Below, in pieces: positions 10,083 to 18,378 of a stretch of DNA of 64,000 nucleotides. Where the stretch lies: the NCBI RefSeq assembly GCF_900107735.1, contig NZ_FNQV01000012.1:23466-87465 (forward strand), given 5' to 3'. This stretch comes from Bowdeniella nasicola. GTDB lineage: Bacteria; Actinomycetota; Actinomycetes; Actinomycetales; Actinomycetaceae. A model generated the notes under the pieces. The model worked only from the letters and a program-made list of their open reading frames with translations. It did not search any database and was not told the origin of the DNA. Numbering within the stretch: position 1 is the stretch's first letter; each line of letters starts with the position of its first letter. A program made the translations under genes and the position numbers.

Positions 10083-10121
10083 GTGGCGCGCCGTCATTTT
10101 CTGGCTATGACGGCGCGCCAC
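10083..10121 (-). terminator. Strong hairpin between clpP2 and clpX
   Basis: A perfect 15-bp stem (GTGGCGCGCCGTCAT at 10083-10097 and its complement at 10107-10121) has a 9-base loop. No U-tract follows on the minus strand, so it may be an actinobacterial I-shaped terminator, a partial attenuator that lowers clpX expression, or an mRNA stabiliser for clpP2. Confidence 0.55.
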
Positions 10122-10135
10122 CCGGATCTGTGGAG

Positions 10136-10816
10136 TTAGGAGGCCGGGAGTTCGGGCGCCTTACGGGACTCCAGGACCTGGTCCACGAGCCCGTATGCGA
10201 GGGCCTGCTGGGCTGTGAGGATCTTGTCGCGCTCGATGTCGTGACGGATGTCCTCGGCGCTGCGTCCGGAGTGCTTGGCGAGGGTCTCCTCGAGCCAGGA
10301 CCGCATCCGCTCGACTTCGTCGGCGATGATCTCGATGTCCGAGGCCTGGCCGTGTGCGCCTTCCATCGCGGGCTGGTGGATGAGCACGCGGGCGTTGGGC
10401 AGGGCAAGCCGCTTTCCGGGCGAGCCGGCAGCCAGCAGCACGGCAGCGGCAGAGGCCGCTTGGCCGAGGCAGACGGTCTGGATCTGCGGGCGGATGTACT
10501 GCATCGTGTCGTAGATCGCCGTCATCGCGGTAAAGGACCCGCCCGGCGAGTTGATGTACATCGTGATGAGGCCATCGGGATCCTGGGATTCGAGGACGAG
10601 CAGCTGGGCCATCACGTCATCGGCGGATGCGTCGTCGACCTGGACACCAAGGAAGATGATGCGGTCTTCAAACAGCTTGCCGTAGGGATCCTGGCGACGG
10701 TAACCGTAGGCGGTGCGCTCTTCGAACTGCGGCAGCACGTAGCGATTATCGGCGATGACGGGGGCGGCGCCGCCGGGCAGGCCCGCGGTGCGCTTGGCGT
10801 GGTACGAAAAATCCAT
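10136..10816 (-). CDS. clpP2: ATP-dependent Clp protease proteolytic subunit ClpP2
   Basis: This 226-aa serine peptidase subunit forms the mixed ClpP1P2 chamber of actinobacteria. [20 protein letters not shown] (about 88-106), the nucleophile Ser122 in [13 protein letters not shown] and His147 in [11 protein letters not shown] are all present. The N-terminal extension of about 40 residues and the [19 protein letters not shown] region fit ClpP2 rather than ClpP1. ATG 10816 was chosen because the protein family starts here and a longer frame extends into clpP1. It lies 11 bases behind clpP1 and is clearly co-transcribed. Confidence 0.96.
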   Translation of the reverse strand: MDFSYHAKRTAGLPGGAAPVIADNRYVLPQFEERTAYGYRRQDPYGKLFEDRIIFLGVQVDDASADDVMAQLLVLESQDPDGLITMYINSPGGSFTAMTAIYDTMQYIRPQIQTVCLGQAASAAAVLLAAGSPGKRLALPNARVLIHQPAMEGAHGQASDIEIIADEVERMRSWLEETLAKHSGRSAEDIRHDIERDKILTAQQALAYGLVDQVLESRKAPELPAS

Positions 10817-10827
10817 CGGTAGTCTCC

Positions 10828-11433
10828 TTACTTGCCCGTCATGCCACCGGAGCCGGTGACCGAGGCGGAATGGGCGACGACGTGGTCGATGAAGCCGTAT
10901 TCGAGCGCTTCGTGCGCGGTAAACCACTTGTCGCGGTCAGCGTCGTCCAGAATCTGCTCAACGGTCTTGCCGGTTTGCTCGGCGGTGATCTGAGCGAGGG
11001 TGCGCTTCATGTGCAAGATGAGCTGGGCGTTGATCCGAATATCGGAGGCCGTGCCGCCAACCCCGCCGGAGGGCTGGTGCATGAGGATGCGCGCGTGCGG
11101 GGTGGCGTATCGCTTGCCCGGGGTGCCAGAGGACAGGAGGAACTGCCCCATCGAGGCGGCTAGCCCCGTGGCAACCGTAGCGACGTCGGGCTGGATGTAG
11201 GTCATCGTGTCGTAGATGGCCATACCTGCCGTAATCGAACCGCCCGGGGAGTTGATGTAGAGGTAGATATCCGATTCCGGATCCTCGGCGGCGAGCAGCA
11301 ACATCTGGGCGCAGATGGCGTTCGCGTTCTCATCGCGCACTTCGCTGCCGAGCCAAATGATGCGCTCTTTGAGTAGGCGGTTATAGATGTGATCGTTCAG
11401 GGCCGCATTGGCGAGGTCACCTTTACTCAACAT
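10828..11433 (-). CDS. clpP1: ATP-dependent Clp protease proteolytic subunit ClpP1
   Basis: This 201-aa Clp serine peptidase has [20 protein letters not shown] (59-78), catalytic Ser94 in [11 protein letters not shown] and His119 in [11 protein letters not shown]. The ATG at 11433 is preceded on its strand by a strong AGGAGGA site. It is the first gene of the clpP1-clpP2-clpX unit and partners ClpP2 in a hetero-tetradecamer. The C-terminus ends in a short Gly/Ser-rich tail. The trigger factor gene lies upstream on the same strand but is separated by strong hairpins (11543-11603). Confidence 0.96.
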   Translation of the reverse strand: MLSKGDLANAALNDHIYNRLLKERIIWLGSEVRDENANAICAQMLLLAAEDPESDIYLYINSPGGSITAGMAIYDTMTYIQPDVATVATGLAASMGQFLLSSGTPGKRYATPHARILMHQPSGGVGGTASDIRINAQLILHMKRTLAQITAEQTGKTVEQILDDADRDKWFTAHEALEYGFIDHVVAHSASVTGSGGMTGK

Positions 11434-11542
11434 TCCTCCTAGGCGGGTAGGGCCTTAGCAATGATTGGAGACTATCGCGAAGTCTTGACGCGCTCCGATT
11501 CGGTGGCGGTCTTTTCGCTGTCGGCGCAGGTTGCAGGAGCGG

Positions 11543-11603
11543 GCGACGATTCTCGTCGCGAGATGGCGAGAGGGCGGGCCCAGACAATTCCTGGGCCCGC
11601 CCT
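11543..11603 (-). terminator. Two adjacent hairpins downstream of tig
   Basis: AGGGCGGGCCCAG (11571-11583) pairs perfectly over 13 bp with 11591-11603 around a 7-base loop. It is followed on the minus strand by a smaller stem, GCGACGA (11543-11549) with TCGTCGC (11553-11559). Placed just after the trigger factor stop, the tandem hairpins most likely terminate tig transcription before clpP1. Confidence 0.7.
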
Positions 11604-11626
11604 ACGCGCTATGAGTTGTAGCGACG

Positions 11627-12991
11627 TTACTTCTCGTCGGTCTCCTCGGCAGAGTCCGCGGAGTCCGCTGACTCGGCAGACTCGGCAGACTCGGCAGATT
11701 CTTCGCTGGCGTCGTCGTTGCCAAGGAAGGCGGACAGGTCGAGCTCGTTGCCGTCCTCGTCCTTGACGGTAACCTCCTTGAGCGCGGCGATCAGCGACTT
11801 GTTGCGGCGAATTTCCGCCATGAACGCGGGGATCTGGCCGGATTCGGCGGCACCAGAGAAGAACTGGTTCGGGTCGATGCCGTACTGCTGCGCGGTCATC
11901 ATCATGAACTCGATGAGCTCGTTCTGCTCGACGCCGACCTCGTGCTTCTCGGCTAGGGCATCCAGCAAGAGCTGGTCGCGCAGCGCATTTTCGATGTCGG
12001 GGCGGATTTCCTTGCCGTGCTCATCGTCGGCGTCCTTGCCCTCCTGGGCGAGGTGCTCGGCGATCTCGGCGTCGATGACACCTTCGGGCAGCGGGAATTC
12101 GACCGTCTCACGCAGGTGATCGAGCAGCTTATCGCGGGCCGCAAGCGCCTGCGCCGAAGCGGCATCCTTCTCGGCCTGCACGCGCAGGTCCTCGCGCAGC
12201 TCGTCGATCGTGTCGAATTCGGAGGCGAGCTCCGCAAACTCATCGTCAGCCTCGGGAAGGTCGCGCTCCTTGACCGCGGTGGCAGTAATCGTGCAGGAGG
12301 CTTCCTCGCCGGCGTGTTCGCCACCGAGCAGTTTGGTGGTGAAGGACTTCTCTTCGTTGGCTTCGGCACCGATGAGAGCCTCGTCCATACCTTCGAGCAT
12401 GGAACCGGAACCGACCTCATAGGAAACGCCGGAGACCGAGTCGATCTCTTCGCCATCGATTTCGGCCTTGAGGTCGATCGTGACGAAGTCGCCGTCCTGA
12501 ATGGCGCGATCGACGCCCACGAGGGAGCCGAAGCGCTGACGCAGTTCGGTCAGCTTTTCTTCCACGTCGTCATCGCTAACGGACGCGTTGTCGACGCTGA
12601 GTTCGACGTCGGACAGATCCGGGAAGACGATTTCGGGACGGACATCGACTTCAGCCGTGAAGATCAGGTTTCCACCGAGTTCGCCAGTGGCGTTCGGAAT
12701 CTCGGTCACGTCGATCGTGGGCTGAGAAAGTACTGCGAGGTTCTGCTCGGTGACAGCGTCACGGTAGAGCTGAGGCAGGACCTCGTTGACGGCCTGCTCC
12801 AGAACGAGGCCGCGGCCAACGCGCTGATCGATGATCTGCTTAGGAGCCTTGCCCTTGCGGAAGCCCGGGATGTTGATCTGGCTGGCGACCTCACGGTAAG
12901 CCTTGTCGATGGCCGGCGCGATTTCCTCATACGGGGTTTCCACCGTCAGCTTCACGCGGGTGGGTTCAAGATTCTCGACTTCGGTCTTCAC
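11627..12991 (-). CDS. tig: Trigger factor (ribosome-associated chaperone)
   Basis: This 454-aa protein is the ribosome-bound chaperone and peptidyl-prolyl isomerase that meets nascent chains. The ribosome-docking signature is seen as INIPGFRKGKAPKQIIDQRVG (about 36-57), the FKBP domain follows (GDFVTIDLKAEIDGEEIDSVSGVSYEVGSGSMLEGMDEALIGA), and the helical C-terminal chaperone arms run from about 250. GTG 12991 is the start; the frame extends further upstream through the tRNA-Gly gene but cannot be coding there. The last 25 residues are an acidic tail of SAE/SAD triplets encoded by near-identical 9-bp repeats, longer than usual for the family. Confidence 0.95.
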   Translation of the reverse strand: MKTEVENLEPTRVKLTVETPYEEIAPAIDKAYREVASQINIPGFRKGKAPKQIIDQRVGRGLVLEQAVNEVLPQLYRDAVTEQNLAVLSQPTIDVTEIPNATGELGGNLIFTAEVDVRPEIVFPDLSDVELSVDNASVSDDDVEEKLTELRQRFGSLVGVDRAIQDGDFVTIDLKAEIDGEEIDSVSGVSYEVGSGSMLEGMDEALIGAEANEEKSFTTKLLGGEHAGEEASCTITATAVKERDLPEADDEFAELASEFDTIDELREDLRVQAEKDAASAQALAARDKLLDHLRETVEFPLPEGVIDAEIAEHLAQEGKDADDEHGKEIRPDIENALRDQLLLDALAEKHEVGVEQNELIEFMMMTAQQYGIDPNQFFSGAAESGQIPAFMAEIRRNKSLIAALKEVTVKDEDGNELDLSAFLGNDDASEESAESAESAESADSADSAEETDEK

Positions 12992-13036
12992 AGCCTTTGG
13001 GCTCCAATGTTGGGGATCGGGACTAAATGAAATTGG

Positions 13037-13107
13037 AGCGGATGACGGGAATCGAACCCGCACCATCTGCTTGGAAGGCAGAGGCTCTACCATTGAGCTA
13101 CATCCGC
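13037..13107 (-). tRNA. tRNA-Gly(TCC)
   Basis: This 71-nt cloverleaf on the minus strand has acceptor GCGGATG paired with CATCCGC, D-arm TAGCTCAATGGTAGAG, anticodon loop CTTCCAA (anticodon TCC) and T-arm GCGGGTTCGATTCCCGT. CCA is not encoded. It lies just upstream of tig on the same strand. Confidence 0.97.
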
Positions 13108-13270
13108 ACGCCGCTATATCCGTAGGTGAAACAGCGGTGCGGAAATACTCTACCGGTAACGCCCGCCTTCCGTCGAACCGCACTCGTCATCGGCGCTGTG
13201 GCGCTGCACACCTCCGTGCTGACGGTTAGCGCACGCCGCTCGCCTACTGATAATGTGGCGAATCGAGTCA

Positions 13271-13344
13271 CGGGGTGTAGCGCAGCTTGGTAGCGCACCT
13301 GCTTTGGGAGCAGGGGGTCGCAGGTTCAAATCCTGTCACCCCGA
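13271..13344 (+). tRNA. tRNA-Pro(TGG)
   Basis: This 74-nt cloverleaf has acceptor CGGGGTG paired with CACCCCG, anticodon loop TTTGGGA (anticodon TGG) and T-arm GCAGGTTCAAATCCTGT. CCA is not encoded. A run of six T residues follows the acceptor stem directly and probably ends transcription. Confidence 0.97.
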
Positions 13345-13496
13345 CTTTTTTCTTTCACCATTGGGCGCCAGTTCCACGGTAAGCAGTGCCGTGCCAGGCA
13401 AGCACCAGAAGTTCGGGGTAGCATCCATACACAGCAGCGCGGGTAAGCCACACTGCTAGATTCCGGATTCTTGCGGGACGCGAGATTGGGGTGCCG

Positions 13497-14214
13497 ATGA
13501 CGACTCAGAAGCGAATCAGGTTACTACTTGCAGGTAGCGCAATGGGCCTGTCGGCGTGCCTTATTGGTTGCGGGAACTCCCCCTCCGGCACGGCTCAAGA
13601 CGTGTTAGGCGCGGCGGAGAGAATTGAAACGACTCCCCCTCCGTCAGAGCCCGAATACACCGTTGTCGACAGCGGATTCTCCCCGTTTGATTGGTCCGCA
13701 GACGCCTTTGTCATCGTCGAGGCATCAGATTCGCCCGCCACGGTCGGCCCGATTGTGAGCGTCATGGTCGCTTTCGATGGCGCCGATGGCAATGAGCTCG
13801 CTCGCGATACTTCGCAGGACGTGTTCGATTGGCCGGGGCAACGCAGGGTGCTTACGCACTCTGCCATCATTGACAGCGAAGAAGCCGTCGTCTCTATTCG
13901 CAGCGCCATTGGGATGGTCGCGCTTCCGAGCGGGGGAACCAGCACCCCCAATCGAGCCGTTCACCGTTGACGATGTCACCGTGGACGATGGCTATGTAAA
14001 ATTCGGCGACCTCAGCTTCACGAGCCCCCTCGAAGAAACGACGAAGCTGACGTTCGGATTCGTCTGTCGCAACGCCGACGGCAAGATTGTGGGCGGGAGA
14101 TCGAGCGGCCCGACCGGAGGTGAGTTTGCCCCGAATGTCGCCACTACGATCGAAACCCCACGTATCCGGGTCCCCGAACCCGTGACGTCCTGCGACGTCT
14201 TCCCCGCTTATTGA
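13497..14214 (+). pseudogene. Lipoprotein gene with a one-base frameshift
   Basis: ATG 13497 opens a lipoprotein signal: KRIRLLLAGSAMGLSACLIGC with lipobox LIGC, then a Pro/Ser linker (TTPPPSEPE). Two similar beta-rich segments follow: TVVDSGFSPFDWSADAFVIVEASD... and, in the next frame, VDDVTVDDGYVKFGDLSFTSPL...TKLTFGFVCRNADGKIVG. They resemble the paired FxLYD-like domains of secreted actinobacterial proteins, a loose match only. Read as given, translation stops at 13970; removing one G from the G5 run at 13932-13936 joins the halves into about 238 residues ending DVFPAY at 14214. Function is unknown. This may be phase variation, decay or sequencing error. Confidence 0.65.
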
Positions 14215-14281
14215 GATCTCCGCGCAGCCAAGCACCGCCGCAAGCGTCACCGCTTAGGGCAACTGACGCGATCCCATAACA

Positions 14282-14323
14282 AAGCGGCGGGCCAGATCCT
14301 TGCATGGATCTGGCCCGCCGCTT
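14282..14323. terminator. Bidirectional hairpin terminator
   Basis: A perfect 18-bp stem (AAGCGGCGGGCCAGATCC at 14282-14299 and its complement at 14306-14323) with a 6-base loop lies between the stop of the plus-strand lipoprotein gene and the stop of rpmF on the minus strand. It is well placed to serve both. Confidence 0.8.
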
Positions 14324-14333
14324 GTAGTGAGGT

Positions 14334-14501
14334 CTATTCGTCGATGAGAATGCCCTGCTTGTATGCCTTCGCGAGGCGACGCGGCACCTTCATCTCACGG
14401 CCCTGGACGCGGATGGTCACGAGCTCGGTGAGCTGAGCCTTCCACTGGGACCGGCGAGAGCGGGTGTTGCTGCGGGACATCTTGCGCTTCGGAACTGCCA
14501 T
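14334..14501 (-). CDS. rpmF: 50S ribosomal protein L32
   Basis: This 55-aa protein opens [21 protein letters not shown], the unmistakable start of L32, and continues with a domain ending [15 protein letters not shown]. It lacks the zinc-binding cysteines found in some L32 forms. ATG 14501 has AGGAG about 8 bases upstream. It is separated by about 140 bases from the rpmJ-rpmB block, so it may have its own promoter. Confidence 0.95.
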   Translation of the reverse strand: MAVPKRKMSRSNTRSRRSQWKAQLTELVTIRVQGREMKVPRRLAKAYKQGILIDE

Positions 14502-14644
14502 GTGCCCTGCCGCTCCTTTCCATTTCGTTGATCAAAAGCCGTTGAATAGCTTGCCACGGATCCGGGGGTAAATGCTACCTCGGACGCCGCAAACTGCTGC
14601 GAGATCGGCCACAGGCCGTCGGGCAACCTGTCAAGGTTACCACG

Positions 14645-14767
14645 TCAGCCCTGCCGGGCCTTGAAGTTGGGGTGGCGCTTGTTGATGACGTAGACCTTGC
14701 CCCGCCGCTTCACGACGATGGCGCCATCCTTCTTCTTCAGCGCCTTCAAGGAGGCTCGAACCTTCAT
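14645..14767 (-). CDS. rpmJ: 50S ribosomal protein L36, cysteine-free form
   Basis: This 40-aa protein, [40 protein letters not shown], is the zinc-independent (C-) paralog of L36. It has none of the three cysteines and the histidine arrangement of the zinc form. It directly follows rpmE2 in the same direction. C- L36, L31, L33, S14 and L28 paralogs are commonly Zur-repressed and replace the zinc-containing versions when zinc is scarce. Confidence 0.94.
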   Translation of the reverse strand: MKVRASLKALKKKDGAIVVKRRGKVYVINKRHPNFKARQG

Positions 14768-14773
14768 CGCGGC

Positions 14774-15019
14774 CTACTTCTTGCCGTAGCGGCGGTTAAA
14801 CTTCTCCACGCGGCCGGCGGTATCCAGCACGCGCTGCTTGCCGGTGTAGAACGGGTGGGAGGCGGAGGAGACGTCGACGTCGATGACCGGGTAGGTGGCC
14901 CCGTCTTCCCATTCGATTGTTTTCTCGCTGGTCATCGTCGAGCGGGTGAGGAAGGCGAAGTTTGCGCTGTTATCGCGGAAGACGACGCTGTGGTAGGTGG
15001 GGTGAATATCGGGTTTCAT
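14774..15019 (-). CDS. rpmE2: 50S ribosomal protein L31 type B
   Basis: This 81-aa type B L31 has [28 protein letters not shown], then [27 protein letters not shown], the standard type B ending. It contains no cysteine, so it is a zinc-independent replacement for type A L31. It is 10 bases downstream of rpsN and upstream of rpmJ. ATG 15019 has GGAGC a few bases upstream; longer in-frame extensions overlap rpsN and are not coding. Confidence 0.95.
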   Translation of the reverse strand: MKPDIHPTYHSVVFRDNSANFAFLTRSTMTSEKTIEWEDGATYPVIDVDVSSASHPFYTGKQRVLDTAGRVEKFNRRYGKK

Positions 15020-15029
15020 TGCGGGCTCC

Positions 15030-15335
15030 TTACCAGCTTGATTTCGTGACGCCGGGCAGCTCGCCGCGCAGTGCCATCTCGCGGAAGCGCACGCGCGACA
15101 GGCCAAAGCGTCGCAGGTGGCCGCGGGGCCGGCCATCGGCTGCGTCGCGGTTGCGCACGCGCGTAGGTGAGGCATCGCGCGGCAGCTTGTGCAGCGCGGC
15201 CATGGCGGCCTCGCGCTCTGCGGCGCTCAGGTGGGGGTTGACCGAGGCTTTCTTCAGCTCGGCACGCCGTGCGGCGTAGCGCGCGGCGGTTTTGCGGCGC
15301 TGCTCGTATTTCGCAATCTTGGACGTCTTTGCCAT
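15030..15335 (-). CDS. rpsN: 30S ribosomal protein S14, zinc-free long form
   Basis: This 101-aa protein is [30 protein letters not shown]... ending [19 protein letters not shown], the long S14 form. It lacks the CxxC-CxxC zinc ribbon of the short form used in the main ribosomal operon. The start ATG overlaps the rpmG stop (TAATG), showing translational coupling. It forms part of the Zur-associated block. Confidence 0.95.
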   Translation of the reverse strand: MAKTSKIAKYEQRRKTAARYAARRAELKKASVNPHLSAAEREAAMAALHKLPRDASPTRVRNRDAADGRPRGHLRRFGLSRVRFREMALRGELPGVTKSSW

Positions 15336-15502
15336 TAGCGCTCCTCGCGGAAGTCGACGTGACGACGCACGCGCGGGTCATACTTTTTCACCACGAGGCG
15401 ATCGGGGGTGTTACGCCGCGACTTCGTCGTGATGTAGGTAAAGCCCGTTCCGGCGGTGGACTTCAGCTTGATCTTGGGGCGGAGGTCGGTTTTCTTTGCC
15501 AT
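15335..15502 (-). CDS. rpmG: 50S ribosomal protein L33, cysteine-free form
   Basis: This 55-aa protein is [55 protein letters not shown]. It is a canonical L33 lacking the zinc-binding cysteines (C- form). It sits 9 bases downstream of rpmB and overlaps rpsN by one base. Confidence 0.95.
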   Translation of the reverse strand: MAKKTDLRPKIKLKSTAGTGFTYITTKSRRNTPDRLVVKKYDPRVRRHVDFREER

Positions 15503-15511
15503 GTCTCTCCT

Positions 15512-15748
15512 TTAGAGTTTCTCGCCGCGCGCGATGATCTCGGCTACGACGGCGTCGATCCCGCGCTTGTCGATCGTCTTGATGCCGGCCGTCGAGACGC
15601 GCAGCGTGACGCGGCGACCGAGCGAGGGAACGAGGTAGGTCTTTTTCTGGATGTTGGGGTTGAAGCGGCGTGAGGTGCGGCGGTGGGAGTGGGAGACTCG
15701 CTTGCCGAAGGCGGGTCGCTTGCCGGTGACTTGGCAGTGTGCAGACAT
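15512..15748 (-). CDS. rpmB: 50S ribosomal protein L28
   Basis: This 78-aa protein has [36 protein letters not shown], then [20 protein letters not shown], the standard L28. Cys5 is retained but the second cysteine of zinc-type L28 (CxxC pattern) is replaced (CQVTG), consistent with the alternative form. It is the first gene of the rpmB-rpmG-rpsN-rpmE2-rpmJ block and is preceded by the Zur-like site at 15766-15785. Confidence 0.94.
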   Translation of the reverse strand: MSAHCQVTGKRPAFGKRVSHSHRRTSRRFNPNIQKKTYLVPSLGRRVTLRVSTAGIKTIDKRGIDAVVAEIIARGEKL

Positions 15749-15765
15749 GCGCTCCAGATTAGATG

Positions 15766-15785
15766 TTGAGAATCATTATCGTCAA
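15766..15785. promoter_or_regulatory. Zur-like operator between rpmB and the CobW-like gene
   Basis: The imperfect palindrome TTGAGAATCATTATCGTCAA closely matches the actinobacterial zinc-uptake-regulator consensus around GAAAATCATTTTC. It is centred 27 bases from the rpmB start on one side and lies 16 bases before the CobW-like start on the other. It can therefore repress both directions when zinc is sufficient. No zur gene is in the window. Confidence 0.75.
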
Positions 15786-15801
15786 GCGTAGGATGCGCAA
15801 C

Positions 15802-16872
15802 ATGCCTCACACTCCCCTGTCGCTGCTCGCGACCATCGACCCCGTGCTGCGCGACTGCGCTGCCTTTGACCTCGTCGTGAGTGAGCCGGCGACCTACGCG
15901 CTCATTCACTCCATCTCCGAAGACCTCACCCAGGCTCGGCACCTGGTGCTCGGCGAGCAGGGCGTCGTCGAGGACTATTGGACAGAGCTCAATCCGGGGT
16001 GTTTTGGCTGCGCGGTAGCGGCCGATGCGATCGAGGCGCTGGCGGCGCTGCTCGCCACGGGCATGGCGCGGCAAGTCGCCTACTTCGCGCCACTGGGCTT
16101 TGACCCGATGCCGCTCGCGCGCACGATTGACCAAGCCGTGGGCGAGGGCGCGCTCGCGGCCCGGCTGGCGAGCGTCGGCGCGATCGTCGACACCCGGGCG
16201 AGCGTGGCGGAACTACTGGAGCCGCTCACCCTTTCCGAGCGCAACATCCCGAGCGATGCTCCCGAGCGCAGCGTCGGCGAGGCGCTGCTCGCCCAGCTGT
16301 CCTACGCCGACCTCATCATCGCGCACGGTGGCGACGGCGCGGGTGGCGAGCTCGTCGAACACCTGCGGGCGCACGACACGCTGCTCACCGAGGATCTGCA
16401 CGGCGGGGCCGTTCACCCGCTCGTCTTTGGCGGCGAGCACGACGCGCTCGCGGCGTTTGGGCGCGTCGATCCCATTGCCATCCAGCCGTGGGGCGGGCCG
16501 AGCGAGCACGGCACGTGGACGCTCGATCTGCATTCGCCGCGCCCCTTCCACCCCGCACGGCTGCTCGAGAACATCGAGCTGCTGGGTACCGGCGAGCTCG
16601 TGCACCGTGGGCGGTTTTGGGTGCCAAGCCGGCCCGATGCGGTGTGCAGCTGGGACGGCGCCGGCGGCCAGGTCAGCGTCGGGATCGCGGGCATGCGCGG
16701 CGGCCACCGGCAGGCCAGTACGCGCCTGGTGGTGACCGGGCGCGGCAGCGAACGCGAGCGGCTGATGCGCGCGTTTGCCGACAGCCTGCTGACGGAGGAG
16801 GAGCTGGCGCGCGAGCCGGAAAGCTGGCTCGGCGAGGATGCGCTGGAGCCCTGGCTCGGCGCCGCGAGCTAA
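15802..16872 (+). CDS. CobW-like protein lacking a recognisable Walker A motif
   Basis: This 356-aa protein has the overall plan of COG0523/CobW metal-chaperone GTPases: a GCFGC segment near residue 54 where the family has its CxCC metal motif, and a C-terminal CobW_C domain (RLLENIELLGTGELVHRGRFWVPSRPD). The expected N-terminal P-loop (GxxGxGKT) is absent; the protein begins straight at SLLATIDPVLRDCAAFDLVVSEPATYAL. ATG 15802 has AGG 9 bases upstream, and the Zur-like site covers the region any longer version would need. Divergence from the zinc-free ribosomal block implies a role in low-zinc adaptation. Whether it still binds nucleotide is doubtful. Confidence 0.72.
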   Translation: MPHTPLSLLATIDPVLRDCAAFDLVVSEPATYALIHSISEDLTQARHLVLGEQGVVEDYWTELNPGCFGCAVAADAIEALAALLATGMARQVAYFAPLGFDPMPLARTIDQAVGEGALAARLASVGAIVDTRASVAELLEPLTLSERNIPSDAPERSVGEALLAQLSYADLIIAHGGDGAGGELVEHLRAHDTLLTEDLHGGAVHPLVFGGEHDALAAFGRVDPIAIQPWGGPSEHGTWTLDLHSPRPFHPARLLENIELLGTGELVHRGRFWVPSRPDAVCSWDGAGGQVSVGIAGMRGGHRQASTRLVVTGRGSERERLMRAFADSLLTEEELAREPESWLGEDALEPWLGAAS

Positions 16873-16892
16873 CGCTTCGCTACCCTGGGGGC

Positions 16893-17540
16893 ATGGCTGA
16901 CTTCACGCTCGCGCGCGGCACGACTGCCCACGCTGAGCTCGAGATCTCGCGCTCGCGGTTCTTGGGTTACGCGCGCCGGATCGATTCGGAGGCGGCCGCC
17001 CGCGCCTTTTTCAGCGAGATTCGTGGGGAGTTTCCCGACGCCCGCCACCACTGCACGGCGTTGACGGTGCGTGCCGGGGTCAATCCGATCGAACGCTCCT
17101 CCGATGATGGCGAACCGTCGGGCACCGCCGGGATGCCGATGCTCGCCGCGCTGCGCGGCTCGGGGCTGATCGATACGGCCCTCGTCGTCGTGCGCTACTT
17201 CGGCGGCATCAAGCTCGGCACCGGCGGACTGGTGCGCGCCTATACCGATGCGGCGCTCGCGACGCTGCAGGCCGCGAGAGTCGTGGAGCTGAAAGCGATC
17301 CCGGCCTGGGAGCTGACCGTCGACGCGGCGGACGCCGGGCGGCTGCATGCCGGCTTCGAAGGGCACGGAATCACCGTCGCTGACGTCGTCTACGGCAGCG
17401 ATCCGCAGCGCCCCGCCGAAGCCTTATTCACGCTCACGCACCCCGATGAAGACGCCTTTGCCGCCCAGCTCGCCGCGCTCACGCTCGGTGAAGGTAAGCC
17501 GCGGCGCATTTCCGACCGCATTGTGGAGGTTGCCCAATGA
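16893..17540 (+). CDS. YigZ/IMPACT family protein
   Basis: This 215-aa protein has the UPF0029 N-terminal domain: EISRSRFLGYARRIDSEAAARAFFSEIRGEFPDARHHCTAL, then the family hallmark SDDGEPSGTAGMPMLAALRGSGLIDTALVVVRYFGGIKLGTGGLVRAYTDAA (residues about 70-125). A DUF1949-like C-terminal domain follows. Biochemical function is unknown; related IMPACT proteins bind ribosome-associated factors. A TACCCT -10-like box ends 6 bases before ATG 16893, suggesting a leaderless transcript. The stop overlaps the next gene's ATG by four bases. Confidence 0.92.
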   Translation: MADFTLARGTTAHAELEISRSRFLGYARRIDSEAAARAFFSEIRGEFPDARHHCTALTVRAGVNPIERSSDDGEPSGTAGMPMLAALRGSGLIDTALVVVRYFGGIKLGTGGLVRAYTDAALATLQAARVVELKAIPAWELTVDAADAGRLHAGFEGHGITVADVVYGSDPQRPAEALFTLTHPDEDAFAAQLAALTLGEGKPRRISDRIVEVAQ

Positions 17541-18331
17541 TCTGGCTCACGAACGTGCTGCTGTTGCCGGCTATTTTTGTCACGACGACGATCGCGTGGG
17601 CAACGACCCAGAAGGATCGCGCGGCTGGCGACTATCGGGCGGTGATCGCCCTTGTCGTTGGCGCCCTGGTGTGGGCCGGCGGTATTGCATTCACCGTCGT
17701 CGCAGAAAACCCCAACGCCGTCCTGCCGGGCGGATTTGTCCTCGCGGGGGTGGCGCTCGCCTGCCTCACCTACCTCGCCCTGCCGCGGCCCCAGCTTGCG
17801 GTGCGTGAGGCACCGGCGACATCGTCGCCGGGGGTGCTAGCCGAGGGCATGGCCCAGGCGGGTCGACCCGCGCTCATCCTTGGGTGGGCGTCTGTCGCGC
17901 TCTTGGCGGCGGTGATCATCATGCTCGTCGTCATCGATTCGTCGATGTGGTGGTTCGCGCTGCTGCTGGCGCTCTTCGCACTCCTCATCCCGCTGTTTTT
18001 GCAGCCGTGGCGGATCCTTGTGACGGGACGTGACGTTCAGCTGCGCACGCAGATCCCGTTCATTCAGCGGCAATACCCGCTGACCGAGATTGTGCGTGCC
18101 GAGGTTAGTCAGGTCGATCCGTTTGGCGAATTCGGCGGCTTTGGCTACCGCGCGAACCTGTCCGGCGAGCGCGGCGTCGTGCTGAAAAAGGGCCCGGCGC
18201 TGCGATTGCACCTTGCGGGTGAGCGCACGTTCGTGGCGACGACGGATGACGCCGCGCCGCTCGCGAACGCCGTCAATGAGGTAATCAATTCCTCGCAGAG
18301 CGGACCGGACGCGCCATTGCCCTCACATTAG
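17537..18331 (+). CDS. Hypothetical multipass membrane protein
   Basis: I do not recognise a named family. This 264-aa protein has five predicted membrane segments (about 3-24, 34-55, 62-82, 114-135, 138-156). A soluble C-terminal domain of about 105 residues begins WRILVTGRDVQLRTQIPFIQRQYPLTEIVRAEVSQVDPF, in which the strand pattern and charge resemble small PH-like membrane-associated domains. It is translationally coupled to yigZ (ATGA overlap). The gene ends just before the promoter of the cysK leader. Confidence 0.72.
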   Translation: MIWLTNVLLLPAIFVTTTIAWATTQKDRAAGDYRAVIALVVGALVWAGGIAFTVVAENPNAVLPGGFVLAGVALACLTYLALPRPQLAVREAPATSSPGVLAEGMAQAGRPALILGWASVALLAAVIIMLVVIDSSMWWFALLLALFALLIPLFLQPWRILVTGRDVQLRTQIPFIQRQYPLTEIVRAEVSQVDPFGEFGGFGYRANLSGERGVVLKKGPALRLHLAGERTFVATTDDAAPLANAVNEVINSSQSGPDAPLPSH

Positions 18332-18334
18332 CGC

Positions 18335-18340
18335 TACACT
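18335..18340 (+). promoter_or_regulatory. -10 box of the cysK leader transcript
   Basis: TACACT is a good -10 hexamer directly after the preceding gene. It would place the start near 18347 and give a leader of about 220 nt before cysK. No convincing -35 box was found, which is common in actinobacteria. Confidence 0.45.
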
Positions 18341-18378
18341 GGCGACAGTTACGCCCACCGAGTCGATAAGGAGCAGCC

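Noticed and set aside
12903..13229. Plus-strand open frame across the tRNA-Gly gene
   Set aside because: It translates the antisense of a tRNA and the tig start region; not a gene.
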